A stretch of DNA of 12,196 nt from a bacterium (GCA_027438535.1 DAIAMA010000017.1:1-12196); one strand, 5' to 3'; shown: positions 1-7,457, numbered from the stretch's first letter. The notes: a model not told the origin generated them from the letters alone. Translations and numbers: made by a program.

Positions 1-50
1 ACAGCCGGGTATGAAATCAAGCAGGCAAGTTAACCAAAGGAAAGAAAAAG

Positions 51-500
51 ATGAAAGCAATTTTGTTAGGATTGTTCATAATGGCTATTTCGTGGAACAG
101 TGGCGCAAACGAGGATGGTATGCAAGATAAGGCAAGCAACTTTGGTTTTCAGGAAACGCAAGCGCGCTTGGAAAGCGCGCTGAAAGAGAAGGGGTTGACC
201 TTGTTCGCCAAGATCGACCACGCAGATGGCGCGCAGAAAGCCGGCCTGAGCATGCGGCCCGCCACGGTAACGATTTTCGGCAACCCGAAAGGCGGTACGC
301 CGTTCATGGTGGCCGCGCCTAAATCCGCTATCGACTTTCCGCTCAAAGCACTGGTGTGGGAAAACGCCGAGGGAAAAGTGTTCGTGAGCTACAACACGCT
401 GGACTACATTGTGCATCGCCACGACATTATCGGAGAGGATGCGCTAGCGAAGAAGCTGGATGGTTTGCTGGACGCGATTGCCAAGGCGGCAACCGAATAG
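51..500 (+). CDS. Exported DUF302 family protein
   Basis: This 149-residue protein matches the DUF302 family, whose biochemical role is not established. It starts with a lysine followed by a hydrophobic stretch (about residues 3-14) and a small-residue region near NSGA, which reads as a Sec signal peptide cleaved around residue 19. The body carries the family pattern: a repeated-helix start (ETQARLESAL), then KGLTLFAKIDHADGA, then the strand TVTIFGNPKGGTPFM. The mature protein is therefore probably periplasmic. An AAAGGAAAG ribosome site lies a few bases before the ATG, which supports this start. The stop is TAG. The gene converges on the E2-E3 gene across a shared hairpin. Bases 1-33 are open in frame 1 and end in TAA, so they could be the tail of an upstream gene, but too little is present to say. 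The family call is confident; function is unknown. Confidence 0.88.
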   Translation: MKAILLGLFIMAISWNSGANEDGMQDKASNFGFQETQARLESALKEKGLTLFAKIDHADGAQKAGLSMRPATVTIFGNPKGGTPFMVAAPKSAIDFPLKALVWENAEGKVFVSYNTLDYIVHRHDIIGEDALAKKLDGLLDAIAKAATE

Positions 501-527
501 ACGCGGTCATTCCATCGTGTTTTAAAC

Positions 528-557
528 GGCGCCGCCCCTATCACGGCGGGCGGTGCC
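528..557. terminator. Bidirectional hairpin terminator between convergent genes
   Basis: A 10-base stem (528-537 with 548-557, one G-T wobble) encloses a 10-base loop. It has TTTTAAAC on the left and TTATTT on the right, so each strand has a T-rich or A-rich flank. It fills the gap between the DUF302 stop at 500 and the E2-E3 stop codon, where both transcription units should end. The role is inferred from structure and position. Confidence 0.65.
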
Positions 558-3521
558 TTATTTGACTTTCGCCGTGCGGCGCAGCCGTGCCAGCAAGCGC
601 CGCGCCAATTCGCCGAACAATTCGGTCTGCGTCGGATGCGGGAAGATGGCTTCGGCGACTTGGGTCAGCGTCATGCCGCCCGAGACCATCATCACCGCCG
701 CGCCGATCAGCGTGTCGGTGTGATCGGCCAGGAAGTGCACGCCGATGATTTTTTGCGTGGCCTTGTCCGCGACCAGTTTGATCATGCCGGTGGTTTCTAA
801 AGCGATCATGGCTTTGGCGTCGATGCTCATCGGCATTTTCACTTCGGCGGCGTCGATGCCTTTGGCTTTCGCTTGCGCCACGGAGAGGCCGACAAAGCCC
901 GCTTCTGGGCGGCTGAAAGTGACGCCGCAATCGATGTCTTGATTGTAGTTGCGCGCATGACCGATGAGATTGGAAGCGGCGACGCGGCCCTGGGTGGCTG
1001 CGGTGTGTGCCAGCATGTAGCCGCCGACCACATCGCCCACCGCGTAAATATGCGGGGTGCTGGTGCGGCCGCTAGCGTCGGCTTTGATCGCCGCGCCGTC
1101 GAGCGCGACGCCGGTTTTGTCTAAATTAAGTTTGCTGGTATCGGGGCGCTTGCCGGTGGCCATGAGCACGTAATCGCAGGCGTATTCTTGCGCCTTGCCT
1201 TCCGTGTCCGTGTATTTGATCGCCATCTTGCCGGGCTTGCCGGAAATCTCGGTGATCTTGGCGGAGGTGACGACCGGAAATTCCGCCGTCAGCACGGCGG
1301 TGAGTTGCTTGGCGATTTCTTCCTCGATCTCGGCCAGAATGCGGTCCTTGGCTTCGAGCATCAGAATATCCGCGCCGAAGTCGCGCCAGATTTGCGCCAT
1401 CTCGACGCCGATCACGCCGCCGCCGATGATGCCGAGTTTTTTCGGCGGTTTGGGTAAACTCCAAATCGTATCGGAGGTGAGCACGCCGCCGCTGAGCACG
1501 CCTTCTTTTGCGCCGGGAATCGGCGGTACGAAGGGCGGGGCGCCGATGGCAATCACCGCCGCGCCGAAAGTCATGCGATAGGCTTCGCCCTGGGCGGGTT
1601 TGATTTCGGCGGTGTGCGCATCGACGAAAGATGCGAAACCTTCGCGCACGTCTATCTTCACGCCCTTATCGGTTTTCAGCGCCAGCTCGCCGCGCGTTTG
1701 CAGAATATTTTTGCGATGCGCTTCCAGCGCTTCCCATATCATCTTCGGTTTGTCGGTGCCGCTCACGCCTTTGGCGGCATCGTGTGCGCGGTCGCGGATG
1801 ATATCCGCCGCGTGGCGCCAGGCCTTGGAGGGAATGCAGCCGCGCCATAAGCATTCGCCGCCGGGTAGGGGGGCGTTGTTGATCATGGCAACTTTGATGC
1901 CATGGTCAGCGAGATCGCGCGCGCAATCTTCGCCGCCGGGACCGCCGCCGATGACCAACACTTGTACATCCCAGTTGCCTTCGGGAATGGGGGACATGGG
2001 TACGCTCTCCGCGTTGCTTAGCCAGGTTTCGGGGTTTTCGATCGTCTGTTTCAGATCGACTAAATAGGACGCCACATCCGCGCCATTCAGCACGCGATGA
2101 TCGGCGGTGATGGTGAAAGGCGTACCGTGCGGGCCATTAGCGGCAATCGCTAGGATCGCCGCGATGCCGGGCGTGGGGATGGCGGTGAAATGCGTGATGC
2201 CGTACATGCCCATATTGGAAATGGTGAATGTCGGATTGGCGAACTCGGCGGGCACCAGTTTGCGTACGCGGGCGCGCGGCACGAGATTATTCCATTCCGC
2301 TTGCAGCGCTTCGAGGTCTTTGCCGCCGATATCGTGCAGGATAGGCACGACCAAACCGCCATCGTCGCTTTTCACGGCGACACCGAAGTTGTGCTCGGTG
2401 CGTTCGATAAGTTTATCGACGGGCTGGTAGGCCCAATTCATGCGCGGATATTTTTGCATCGCCACCGAACAGGCTTTGGCGATGGCCACCGTCACCGAGA
2501 TTTTGCGCGCTTTCGCGCTCGCGGTGAGTTTGGCGGTGTCGATGTTCATGGTAGCGTCGAAAGTCGGCAGCGTGAGCGAGGCTGCCATGGCGTGCGACAC
2601 GGCCTTCTCCATGGAGCTCATGGCGCGGCCTTGGCCGGGCACATCGACTTGCGGCAGGCTATGCGCGACATCGGCCATGCTCGGGCGGGCGCGCTGCACG
2701 TCGGCGGCGACAATCACGCCTTCCGGCCCGCTGCCGGCGATGCCGCCGATATCCACGCCCAATTGCCCGGCGAGTTTGCGCGCATAGGGCGAGGCTTTGC
2801 GCCCGGCGGCGCGCGCGACGGGTTTAGCACTGCTTAGCGCCGGTAGCGGCGCGGCTTTGGGTGCGGGGGCCGCGGCGGGTTTGCCGTGCGAAGCCGGCAA
2901 TTTGTGATGCACATCGGTGACTTTATGTTCGGTGGTGATGGTCACGGCGGTATCCACCACTTTGCTCGCATCGCTCACGATAAAAGCCATCGGGTGGCCG
3001 ACCTCGACCACGCTGCCGACATCGGCCAGCGGGCCGGACAGAAAACCTTCGTGGAATACTTCCACATCCATGATGGCTTTATCGGTCTCGACCGTGGCGA
3101 CGATGTCGCCGCGCTTGATGACGCCGCCCATTTCTTTTTCCCAGGTCACGACCACGCCCTCGGTCATGGTGTCGGAGAGTTGCGGCATAACCACGGCGAT
3201 ACCGGCGTGATGCGGAATCATCTCGGACGGCGCTTGCTCGGTGACGACTTCATTTTGCGCGATGGCGAGATCGCCCGGCGTATCGGTGATATAGCCGAGC
3301 GCGGCGGCTACCGGCACGGTGCTGCCAATTTCCGCCAGCGGCCCCGCCAGATAGCCGGCCTTGAAGACTTCCACATCCATGATGGCCTTGTCGGTCTCGA
3401 CCGTGGCCACGATATCGCCGCGCTCCACGCGGTCGCCGGGCTGCTTTTCCCACGTCACCAATACCCCTTCGGTCATGGTGTCGGAGAGTTGCGGCATGGT
3501 GATGACGTAATGTGAACTCAT
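558..3521 (-). CDS. Pyruvate dehydrogenase E2-E3 fusion: dihydrolipoyl acetyltransferase plus dihydrolipoamide dehydrogenase
   Basis: One 987-residue polypeptide carries two enzymes of the pyruvate dehydrogenase complex. Domains in order: lipoyl domain 1 (about 5-79, ETDKA with lipoyl Lys45), lipoyl domain 2 (about 108-182, Lys148), an Ala/Pro-rich linker (about 205-240), a peripheral-subunit-binding domain (about 241-276, ASPYARKLA), and the E2 catalytic domain (about 297-500, active-site His475 in ADHRVLNG). E3 follows from about 517, with FAD motif GGGPGG (525-530), redox pair Cys557/Cys562 (ECLWRGCIPSK), NAD motif GIIGGGVIG (697-705), FAD motif YAVGDV (826-831), and the His962-Glu967 dyad in HPTQTE. 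All E3 catalytic residues are present. The E2 motif has Asn479 where most E2s have Asp. The E2 core reads most like the cyanobacterial/plastid type (HNFGVAVKSDDGGLVVPIL). The order E1 beta then E2-E3, 82 bases apart, supports a pyruvate complex; another 2-oxoacid substrate cannot be excluded. An AAAAGG site precedes the ATG. Confidence 0.9.
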   Translation of the reverse strand: MSSHYVITMPQLSDTMTEGVLVTWEKQPGDRVERGDIVATVETDKAIMDVEVFKAGYLAGPLAEIGSTVPVAAALGYITDTPGDLAIAQNEVVTEQAPSEMIPHHAGIAVVMPQLSDTMTEGVVVTWEKEMGGVIKRGDIVATVETDKAIMDVEVFHEGFLSGPLADVGSVVEVGHPMAFIVSDASKVVDTAVTITTEHKVTDVHHKLPASHGKPAAAPAPKAAPLPALSSAKPVARAAGRKASPYARKLAGQLGVDIGGIAGSGPEGVIVAADVQRARPSMADVAHSLPQVDVPGQGRAMSSMEKAVSHAMAASLTLPTFDATMNIDTAKLTASAKARKISVTVAIAKACSVAMQKYPRMNWAYQPVDKLIERTEHNFGVAVKSDDGGLVVPILHDIGGKDLEALQAEWNNLVPRARVRKLVPAEFANPTFTISNMGMYGITHFTAIPTPGIAAILAIAANGPHGTPFTITADHRVLNGADVASYLVDLKQTIENPETWLSNAESVPMSPIPEGNWDVQVLVIGGGPGGEDCARDLADHGIKVAMINNAPLPGGECLWRGCIPSKAWRHAADIIRDRAHDAAKGVSGTDKPKMIWEALEAHRKNILQTRGELALKTDKGVKIDVREGFASFVDAHTAEIKPAQGEAYRMTFGAAVIAIGAPPFVPPIPGAKEGVLSGGVLTSDTIWSLPKPPKKLGIIGGGVIGVEMAQIWRDFGADILMLEAKDRILAEIEEEIAKQLTAVLTAEFPVVTSAKITEISGKPGKMAIKYTDTEGKAQEYACDYVLMATGKRPDTSKLNLDKTGVALDGAAIKADASGRTSTPHIYAVGDVVGGYMLAHTAATQGRVAASNLIGHARNYNQDIDCGVTFSRPEAGFVGLSVAQAKAKGIDAAEVKMPMSIDAKAMIALETTGMIKLVADKATQKIIGVHFLADHTDTLIGAAVMMVSGGMTLTQVAEAIFPHPTQTELFGELARRLLARLRRTAKVK
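2976..3509 (-). repeat. Tandem lipoyl-domain duplication inside the E2-E3 gene
   Basis: The two lipoyl-domain coding segments (about 3285-3509 and 2976-3200) repeat with a 309-base offset. The best-preserved stretches at DNA level are 3061-3114 and 3370-3423, which encode the lipoyl-lysine region and differ at only a few, mostly third-codon, positions. This indicates a fairly recent internal duplication or gene conversion between the domains. Confidence 0.8.
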
Positions 3522-3539
3522 CGTTTGAAACCTTTTTTT

Positions 3540-3599
3540 CTAACCACGGGGAGCACGGAGTACACGGGGATATCTAAGCAATGCCGTTCCCGCGGTTAA
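3540..3599. repeat. Short palindromic element with period-9 CACGG repeats
   Basis: This lies in the 82-base gap between E1 beta and E2-E3. Three 9-base units run head to tail at 3545-3571: CACGGGGAG, CACGGAGTA, CACGGGGAT. The ends are an imperfect inverted repeat (CTAACCACGGGGA at 3540-3552 and TTCCCGCGGTTAA at 3587-3599). Unit length and base pattern match the larger element at 4610-4731, so I read both as members of one dispersed family. Whether it is mobile or structural is unknown. Confidence 0.6.
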
Positions 3600-3603
3600 T
3601 GCA

Positions 3604-4587
3604 TTAAGCTTTTCCGAACAGCTTCAATACCGCGTTGACCACGTCTTCGTGGTCGGGAATCGCGGCCATTTCCAGCTTGTGATTATAGGGTTGCGGCACC
3701 AGCGCCGAATGCACGCGCAGCGGCGCGGCATCCAGATCGAAGAAGCATTCTTCGTTGATGATGGCCATGACCTCGGAACCGACGCCGCACGGCGCTTCGT
3801 CTTCTTCGGCGATCACCGCGCGGTGGGTTTTGGATACGGACTTCTTGATACCCGCGCGGTCGAGCGGGGAGAGCGCATACAGATCCACCACTTCGGCGCT
3901 GATATGGTATTGCGTGGAAAGAATTTCCGCCGCTTTCAGACACCAATGCACCGAGATGTTGTAGCCGAATAGCGTGACATCGGTACCGGCGCGCGCGATC
4001 TCGGAGCCTTCCAGCGGGTGAAAATATTCGCCATCCGGCACCTCGCCCTTCATGTTGTACATGAGCTCGTGTTCGTAGAGGAACACCGGGTCGTCCGAAC
4101 GCACCGCGGATTTGAGCAGGCCATACGCTTGTTTGGGATTGGAGGGCGTCACTACGCGTAAGCCCGCCACCCCCATGAATACTTTTTCCATGCGCGCCGA
4201 GTGTTGCGCGCCTAATTGATGCGCGCTGCCGCCGGGGGAACGGAACACGACCGGGGCGGTGAGTTGGCCGCCCGACATATAGCGCACCTTGGCGGCGGAG
4301 TTGAACATCTGATCCATGGCCAGCCACGCAAAGTTGACCGACATGATTTCGATAATCGGGCGCACACCCAAGAACGACGCGCCGATGCCCAGGCCGGTAT
4401 AACTGTTTTCAGAAATCGGCGTATCCATCACGCGCAGCGGGCCGTATTTTTCATACAAGCCCTTGGTGGCCTTGTAGGTGCCGCCGGCCACGCCGATGTC
4501 CTCGCCCATGCAGATCACCAGCGGGTCGCGCGCCATTTCTTCGTCGTGCGCGCGTTGCAGCGCTTCCCAATACATCATTTCAGCCAT
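3604..4587 (-). CDS. pdhB: Pyruvate dehydrogenase E1 component, beta subunit
   Basis: This 327-residue protein is the usual length for the beta subunit of heterotetrameric (alpha2beta2) 2-oxoacid dehydrogenase E1. With the alpha subunit it performs thiamine-diphosphate-dependent decarboxylation of pyruvate and acetylates the E2 lipoyl group. Visible family features: MGEDIGVAGGTYKAT (about 27-41), DTPISE with Glu60 at the position that activates the thiamine ring, NFAWLAMDQMFNSAAK, the AQHSARME region, VVTPSNPKQAYGLLKSA, and a C-terminal transketolase-like domain (about 200-320). An AAAGGA ribosome site precedes the ATG. The next gene downstream is the E2-E3 fusion; the next gene upstream is ppnP-like, so no E1 alpha is adjacent, which is odd because alpha and beta are normally neighbours. 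The symbol is by family; acetoin dehydrogenase (acoB) or a branched-chain enzyme are alternatives. Confidence 0.9.
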   Translation of the reverse strand: MAEMMYWEALQRAHDEEMARDPLVICMGEDIGVAGGTYKATKGLYEKYGPLRVMDTPISENSYTGLGIGASFLGVRPIIEIMSVNFAWLAMDQMFNSAAKVRYMSGGQLTAPVVFRSPGGSAHQLGAQHSARMEKVFMGVAGLRVVTPSNPKQAYGLLKSAVRSDDPVFLYEHELMYNMKGEVPDGEYFHPLEGSEIARAGTDVTLFGYNISVHWCLKAAEILSTQYHISAEVVDLYALSPLDRAGIKKSVSKTHRAVIAEEDEAPCGVGSEVMAIINEECFFDLDAAPLRVHSALVPQPYNHKLEMAAIPDHEDVVNAVLKLFGKA

Positions 4588-4609
4588 GATTGAATCCTTT
4601 CAAATCTTT

Positions 4610-4731
4610 GCCACAGAGCACACAGAGATCACAGAGAAAAAACAGCAAGGTGTCGATCTTGTCGCATATAAGCAAGGCGCATGTTGGTCGCCAACCGACG
4701 AAATCTCCGTGTTCTCTGTGAGCTCTGTGGC
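4610..4731. repeat. MITE-like inverted-repeat element, about 122 bp
   Basis: The 28-base arms at 4610-4637 and 4704-4731 are inverted copies that match at 25 of 28 positions. Each arm consists of CACAGAG units with a 9-base period (left arm CACAGAGCA, CACAGAGAT, CACAGAGAA). The 66-base centre contains a smaller hairpin, GTTGG-TCG-CCAAC. Together with the ppnP 3' end and the E1 beta leader it fills the gap between those two genes. Similar CACAGAG/CACGGAG intergenic repeats occur in many environmental proteobacteria, as I recall; no transposase is present here. Confidence 0.7.
4666..4694 (-). promoter_or_regulatory. Candidate sigma70-like promoter for E1 beta, inside the repeat element
   Basis: On the minus strand TTGGCG (4689-4694) is followed after 17 bases by TTATAT (4666-4671), about 80 bases before the E1 beta ATG. 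The boxes are only partial matches, but this is the best pair I see in the gap. If real, the inverted-repeat element supplies the promoter of the pyruvate dehydrogenase genes. Confidence 0.3.
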
Positions 4732-4751
4732 TTGCAATTGCACTTTTGCGG

Positions 4752-5063
4752 TCATTTAAAATGGCAAACGTAATCGAGCGTTTCGACGGTTTCGATATCG
4801 AAGCTGCTATTGCCGGGCACGCTGAAGGTCTGCCCAGCCGAATAGGTTTTCCATTCATTGCTGCCCGCGAGCTTGACCTTGCACGTCCCGCCGTTGATTT
4901 CCATTTCTTCCGGCGCACCGGTATTGAAGGTGAGTTTGCTCGGGAAGATCACGCCACAGGTTTTTTTCGAGCCATCCGGAAACAACACGGTGTGCGAGAC
5001 GCATTTGCCGTCGAAGAACAGATTAGCTTTCTTGACGACGCTGACGTTATCGAATTGAGTCAT
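4752..5063 (-). CDS. ppnP: Pyrimidine/purine nucleoside phosphorylase (PpnP/YaiE, DUF1255)
   Basis: This 103-residue protein belongs to the small cupin-fold DUF1255 family. The E. coli member YaiE/PpnP phosphorolyses several nucleosides to base plus pentose 1-phosphate. The family signature is clear: [17 protein letters not shown] near the start, [20 protein letters not shown] in the middle, and [17 protein letters not shown] towards the C-terminus. Length is close to the E. coli protein (about 94). The start at 5063 is chosen because homology begins at MTQFDNV and AAAGGGAA lies just upstream; the frame stays open further back, but that part overlaps argG and has no family resemblance. It sits 10 bases after the argG stop, so it is probably the last gene of the arginine operon. 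Its link to arginine synthesis is not obvious. Confidence 0.88.
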   Translation of the reverse strand: MTQFDNVSVVKKANLFFDGKCVSHTVLFPDGSKKTCGVIFPSKLTFNTGAPEEMEINGGTCKVKLAGSNEWKTYSAGQTFSVPGNSSFDIETVETLDYVCHFK

Positions 5064-5073
5064 GGTATTCCCT

Positions 5074-6291
5074 TTAGCGATGTTTGCGTTTCGCCGCGAT
5101 GCGCATGCGCAGCGCGTTGAGTTTAATAAATCCGCCGGCATCGGCCTGGTTGTAGGCGCCTTGGTCATCCTCGAAGGTGGCGATGGTTGGATCGAACAAG
5201 GAATCGGTCTTGGATTCGCGGCCCACCACCGTGACATTGCCTTTATAGAGCTTGATCCGTACCCAGCCGTTCACGCTTTCCTGCGTATGATCGATCAGCA
5301 CTTGCAAGGCAGCGCGTTCCGGGCTCCACCAATAACCATTGTAGATTAGCGCGGCATAGCGCGGCATCAGGTCGTCCTTGAGGTGCGCCACTTCGCGGTC
5401 GAGCGTGATGGATTCGATGGCGCGATGCGCTTTCAGCATAATCGTGCCGCCGGGGGTTTCGTAGCAGCCACGGGATTTCATGCCGACGTAGCGGTTTTCC
5501 ACCAGATCCAGGCGGCCGACGCCATGCTTGCCGCCGAGGCGGTTGAGTTCCGCTAGCACTTGCGGCGGCGTCATGCGCTGGCTATTCACCGCGATAATAT
5601 CGCCGTGCGCAAATTCGAGTTCCAGATATTCCGGCACATCGGGAGCTTGCTCCGGCGCGACGGTCCAGCGCCACATGTCTGCTTCCGGTTCCACCGCCGG
5701 GTCTTCCAGTGCGCGGCCTTCGTAGGAAATGTGCAGCAGATTGGCATCCATGCTGTAGGGGCTACCACCCGCTTTGTGCTTCATCTCGACCGGAATGCCG
5801 TGCTGTGCCGCATAAGCGAGTAATTTTTCGCGCGAGAGCAAATCCCACTCGCGCCACGGCGCGATGATTTTAATATCGGGATTAAGGGCATACGCGCCGA
5901 GTTCAAAACGCACTTGGTCGTTGCCTTTGCCGGTGGCGCCATGGGCGATGGCGCCGGCACCGGTCATGCGCGCGATTTCGATCAAGCGTTTGGCGATCAG
6001 CGGGCGCGCGATCGAGGTGCCGAGCAGGTATTCGCCTTCGTACACGGTATTGGCGCGGAACATCGGGAACACGAAGTCGCGCACGAATTCTTCGCGCAAG
6101 TCATCGATGAAAATTTCTTTTACGCCGAATTGCAGGGCCTTGGCGCGCGCCGGCTCGAGCTCCTCGCCTTGGCCGATATCGGCGGTGAAGGTCACGACTT
6201 CGCACCGATAGGTGTCTTGCAGCCATTTCAGAATGACCGAGGTATCCAGCCCGCCGGAGTAGGCGAGCACGACTTTTTCGATATCGCTCAC
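5074..6291 (-). CDS. argG: Argininosuccinate synthase
   Basis: This 405-residue enzyme joins citrulline and aspartate using ATP to give argininosuccinate, the penultimate step of arginine synthesis. The N-terminal ATP-pyrophosphatase loop SGGLDTS is at residues 12-18. Further family stretches are [12 protein letters not shown] (about 34-45), [13 protein letters not shown] (about 91-103), [15 protein letters not shown], and the [20 protein letters not shown] region. Length is typical of the roughly 400-residue class. The start codon is GTG: codon 1 reads GTG AGC GAT ATC, with a GAGGAAAC ribosome site just upstream. It lies 22 bases after the DUF2283 stop and 10 bases before ppnP, in the argD-argF-DUF2283-argG-ppnP series, so joint transcription is likely. 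Confidence 0.97.
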   Translation of the reverse strand: MSDIEKVVLAYSGGLDTSVILKWLQDTYRCEVVTFTADIGQGEELEPARAKALQFGVKEIFIDDLREEFVRDFVFPMFRANTVYEGEYLLGTSIARPLIAKRLIEIARMTGAGAIAHGATGKGNDQVRFELGAYALNPDIKIIAPWREWDLLSREKLLAYAAQHGIPVEMKHKAGGSPYSMDANLLHISYEGRALEDPAVEPEADMWRWTVAPEQAPDVPEYLELEFAHGDIIAVNSQRMTPPQVLAELNRLGGKHGVGRLDLVENRYVGMKSRGCYETPGGTIMLKAHRAIESITLDREVAHLKDDLMPRYAALIYNGYWWSPERAALQVLIDHTQESVNGWVRIKLYKGNVTVVGRESKTDSLFDPTIATFEDDQGAYNQADAGGFIKLNALRMRIAAKRKHR

Positions 6292-6313
6292 AATGTTTCC
6301 TCGTTACCTGGCG

Positions 6314-6541
6314 CTAGTGGGCGGCGCCTGTCACGGCATGCACTTCACCGGGGAAGTTGCCCACGCGCAAGAGATCCAAATTCGTTTGTTTGCTCGCGTG
6401 CTCGATCTCGATGCCGACCACGCGGCCGTCCTCGGAGAGATTCAGCACCACGCCGGCATGCGCTTCCCAGGCTTGCGTAGCGTTCTCCGGAGAGAGTTCG
6501 ATGTAGAGCGTGTCCATGTCTTTAAAGTAGGCGATATTCAT
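6314..6541 (-). CDS. DUF2283 family small protein in the arginine operon
   Basis: This 75-residue protein has the DUF2283 pattern: MNIAYFKDMDTLYIELS at the N-terminus, then GVVLNLSEDGRVVGIEIEHASK (GVxLxxxEDGxVVGIEIxxAS). The family has no established biochemical role. The start at 6541 is set by homology and by the ATGA overlap: its ATG overlaps the argF TGA by four bases, so translation is probably coupled to argF. The open frame extends further upstream, but that part lies inside argF and is not family-like. The stop is TAG, 22 bases before the argG GTG. DUF2283 genes are not usual members of arginine operons as far as I know. Confidence 0.85.
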   Translation of the reverse strand: MNIAYFKDMDTLYIELSPENATQAWEAHAGVVLNLSEDGRVVGIEIEHASKQTNLDLLRVGNFPGEVHAVTGAAH

Positions 6542-7455
6542 TCGATGCGCCCCAATAGTAAATACTCCAACAAGGCTTTTTGCACGTGCAGCCGATTCTC
6601 GGCTTCTTCCCATACCACGCTATGCGGGCCGTCGATCACTTCCGCCGCGACTTCTTCGCCGCGATGCGCGGGCAGGCAGTGCATGAATAGCGCATCGGGT
6701 TTGGCCACCGCCATCATGTCGGTATCCACTTGCCAATCGGCGAAGTCGCGCTTGCGCTCTTCGTTTTCGGCTTCGAAGCCCATACTGGTCCAGACGTCGG
6801 TAGTGACCAGATCGGCGCCTCGCGCCGCCCGCATCGGATCGGCGAATTCTTCGTAGTGGTCGGTGCCGTACAATCCGGCGCGCTCCGGCTCCACTTCATA
6901 ACCGGGCGGGGTGGAGACGTGCACATTGAAATCGAACACCTCGGCCGCTTGCAACCAGGTGTTGCACACGTTGTTGGAATCGCCGATCCATGCCACGGTC
7001 TTGCCTTGAATGCTGCCGCGCTGTTCAATGTAAGTGTAGATGTCGGCGAGAATCTGGCAGGGATGATATTCGTTGGTGAGGCCGTTGATCACCGGTACCC
7101 GCGAGTGGCGCGCGAAACGTTCGATGATTTCTTGCTCGAAGGTGCGGATCATCACCACGTCCGACATGCGCGAGATGACTTGCGCCGCGTCTTCCACCGG
7201 CTCGCCGCGGCCGAGTTGCGAATCGCGCGTATTGAGATAGATCGCCGAGCCGCCCAACTGCTGCATGCCGGCTTCGAACGACAGCCGGGTGCGGGTCGAG
7301 GCTTTTTCGAAAATCATCACCAGAGTGCGATCGGCCAGCGGCCAGTAGCGCCGATATGCCTTGAATTCGTTTTTGATCCAGCGCGTGCGCGCGAACACAT
7401 AGTCCAATTCGTCGCGCGTCAGATCGTTGAACCGCAGGAAATGTTTAATCGGCAT
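6538..7455 (-). CDS. argF: Ornithine carbamoyltransferase
   Basis: This 305-residue enzyme condenses ornithine and carbamoyl phosphate to citrulline. The carbamoyl-phosphate loop STRTR is at residues 53-57, HPCQ at 131-134, DVWTSMG at about 220-226, and the ornithine-site HCLPAHRGEE at about 259-268. Length is typical of the biosynthetic form. The start at 7455 (MPIKHFLRFNDLT) fits the family N-terminus; the frame is open about 57 codons further upstream but that part overlaps argD. The ATG follows the argD TAA by two bases with no good ribosome site, so expression probably depends on translational coupling to argD. Its stop overlaps the DUF2283 start by four bases. Confidence 0.97.
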   Translation of the reverse strand: MPIKHFLRFNDLTRDELDYVFARTRWIKNEFKAYRRYWPLADRTLVMIFEKASTRTRLSFEAGMQQLGGSAIYLNTRDSQLGRGEPVEDAAQVISRMSDVVMIRTFEQEIIERFARHSRVPVINGLTNEYHPCQILADIYTYIEQRGSIQGKTVAWIGDSNNVCNTWLQAAEVFDFNVHVSTPPGYEVEPERAGLYGTDHYEEFADPMRAARGADLVTTDVWTSMGFEAENEERKRDFADWQVDTDMMAVAKPDALFMHCLPAHRGEEVAAEVIDGPHSVVWEEAENRLHVQKALLEYLLLGRIE

Positions 7456-7457
7456 GA

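Noticed and set aside
1..33. Partial upstream gene ending at TAA 31-33
   Set aside because: Eleven codons with no recognisable motif are too few to support a call.
2190..3515. Long plus-strand open frames opposite the E2-E3 gene (for example 2190-2837 and 2886-3515)
   Set aside because: They are antisense shadows of a clearly conserved GC-rich gene; their Arg/His/Gly-rich translations match no family I recognise.
4580..4918. Minus-strand frame of 112 codons covering the inverted-repeat element
   Set aside because: Its HRAHREHGD and LCDLCVLCG stretches are just translation of the CACAGAG repeat arms, and the rest overlaps ppnP out of frame.
5064..5237. N-terminal extension of the ppnP-like frame up to 5237
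   Set aside because: It lies inside argG, has no family resemblance, and the ATG at 5063 has a ribosome site and the family N-terminus.
6542..6613. N-terminal extension of the DUF2283 frame up to 6613
   Set aside because: It lies inside argF; the ATGA overlap and DUF2283 homology support the start at 6541.
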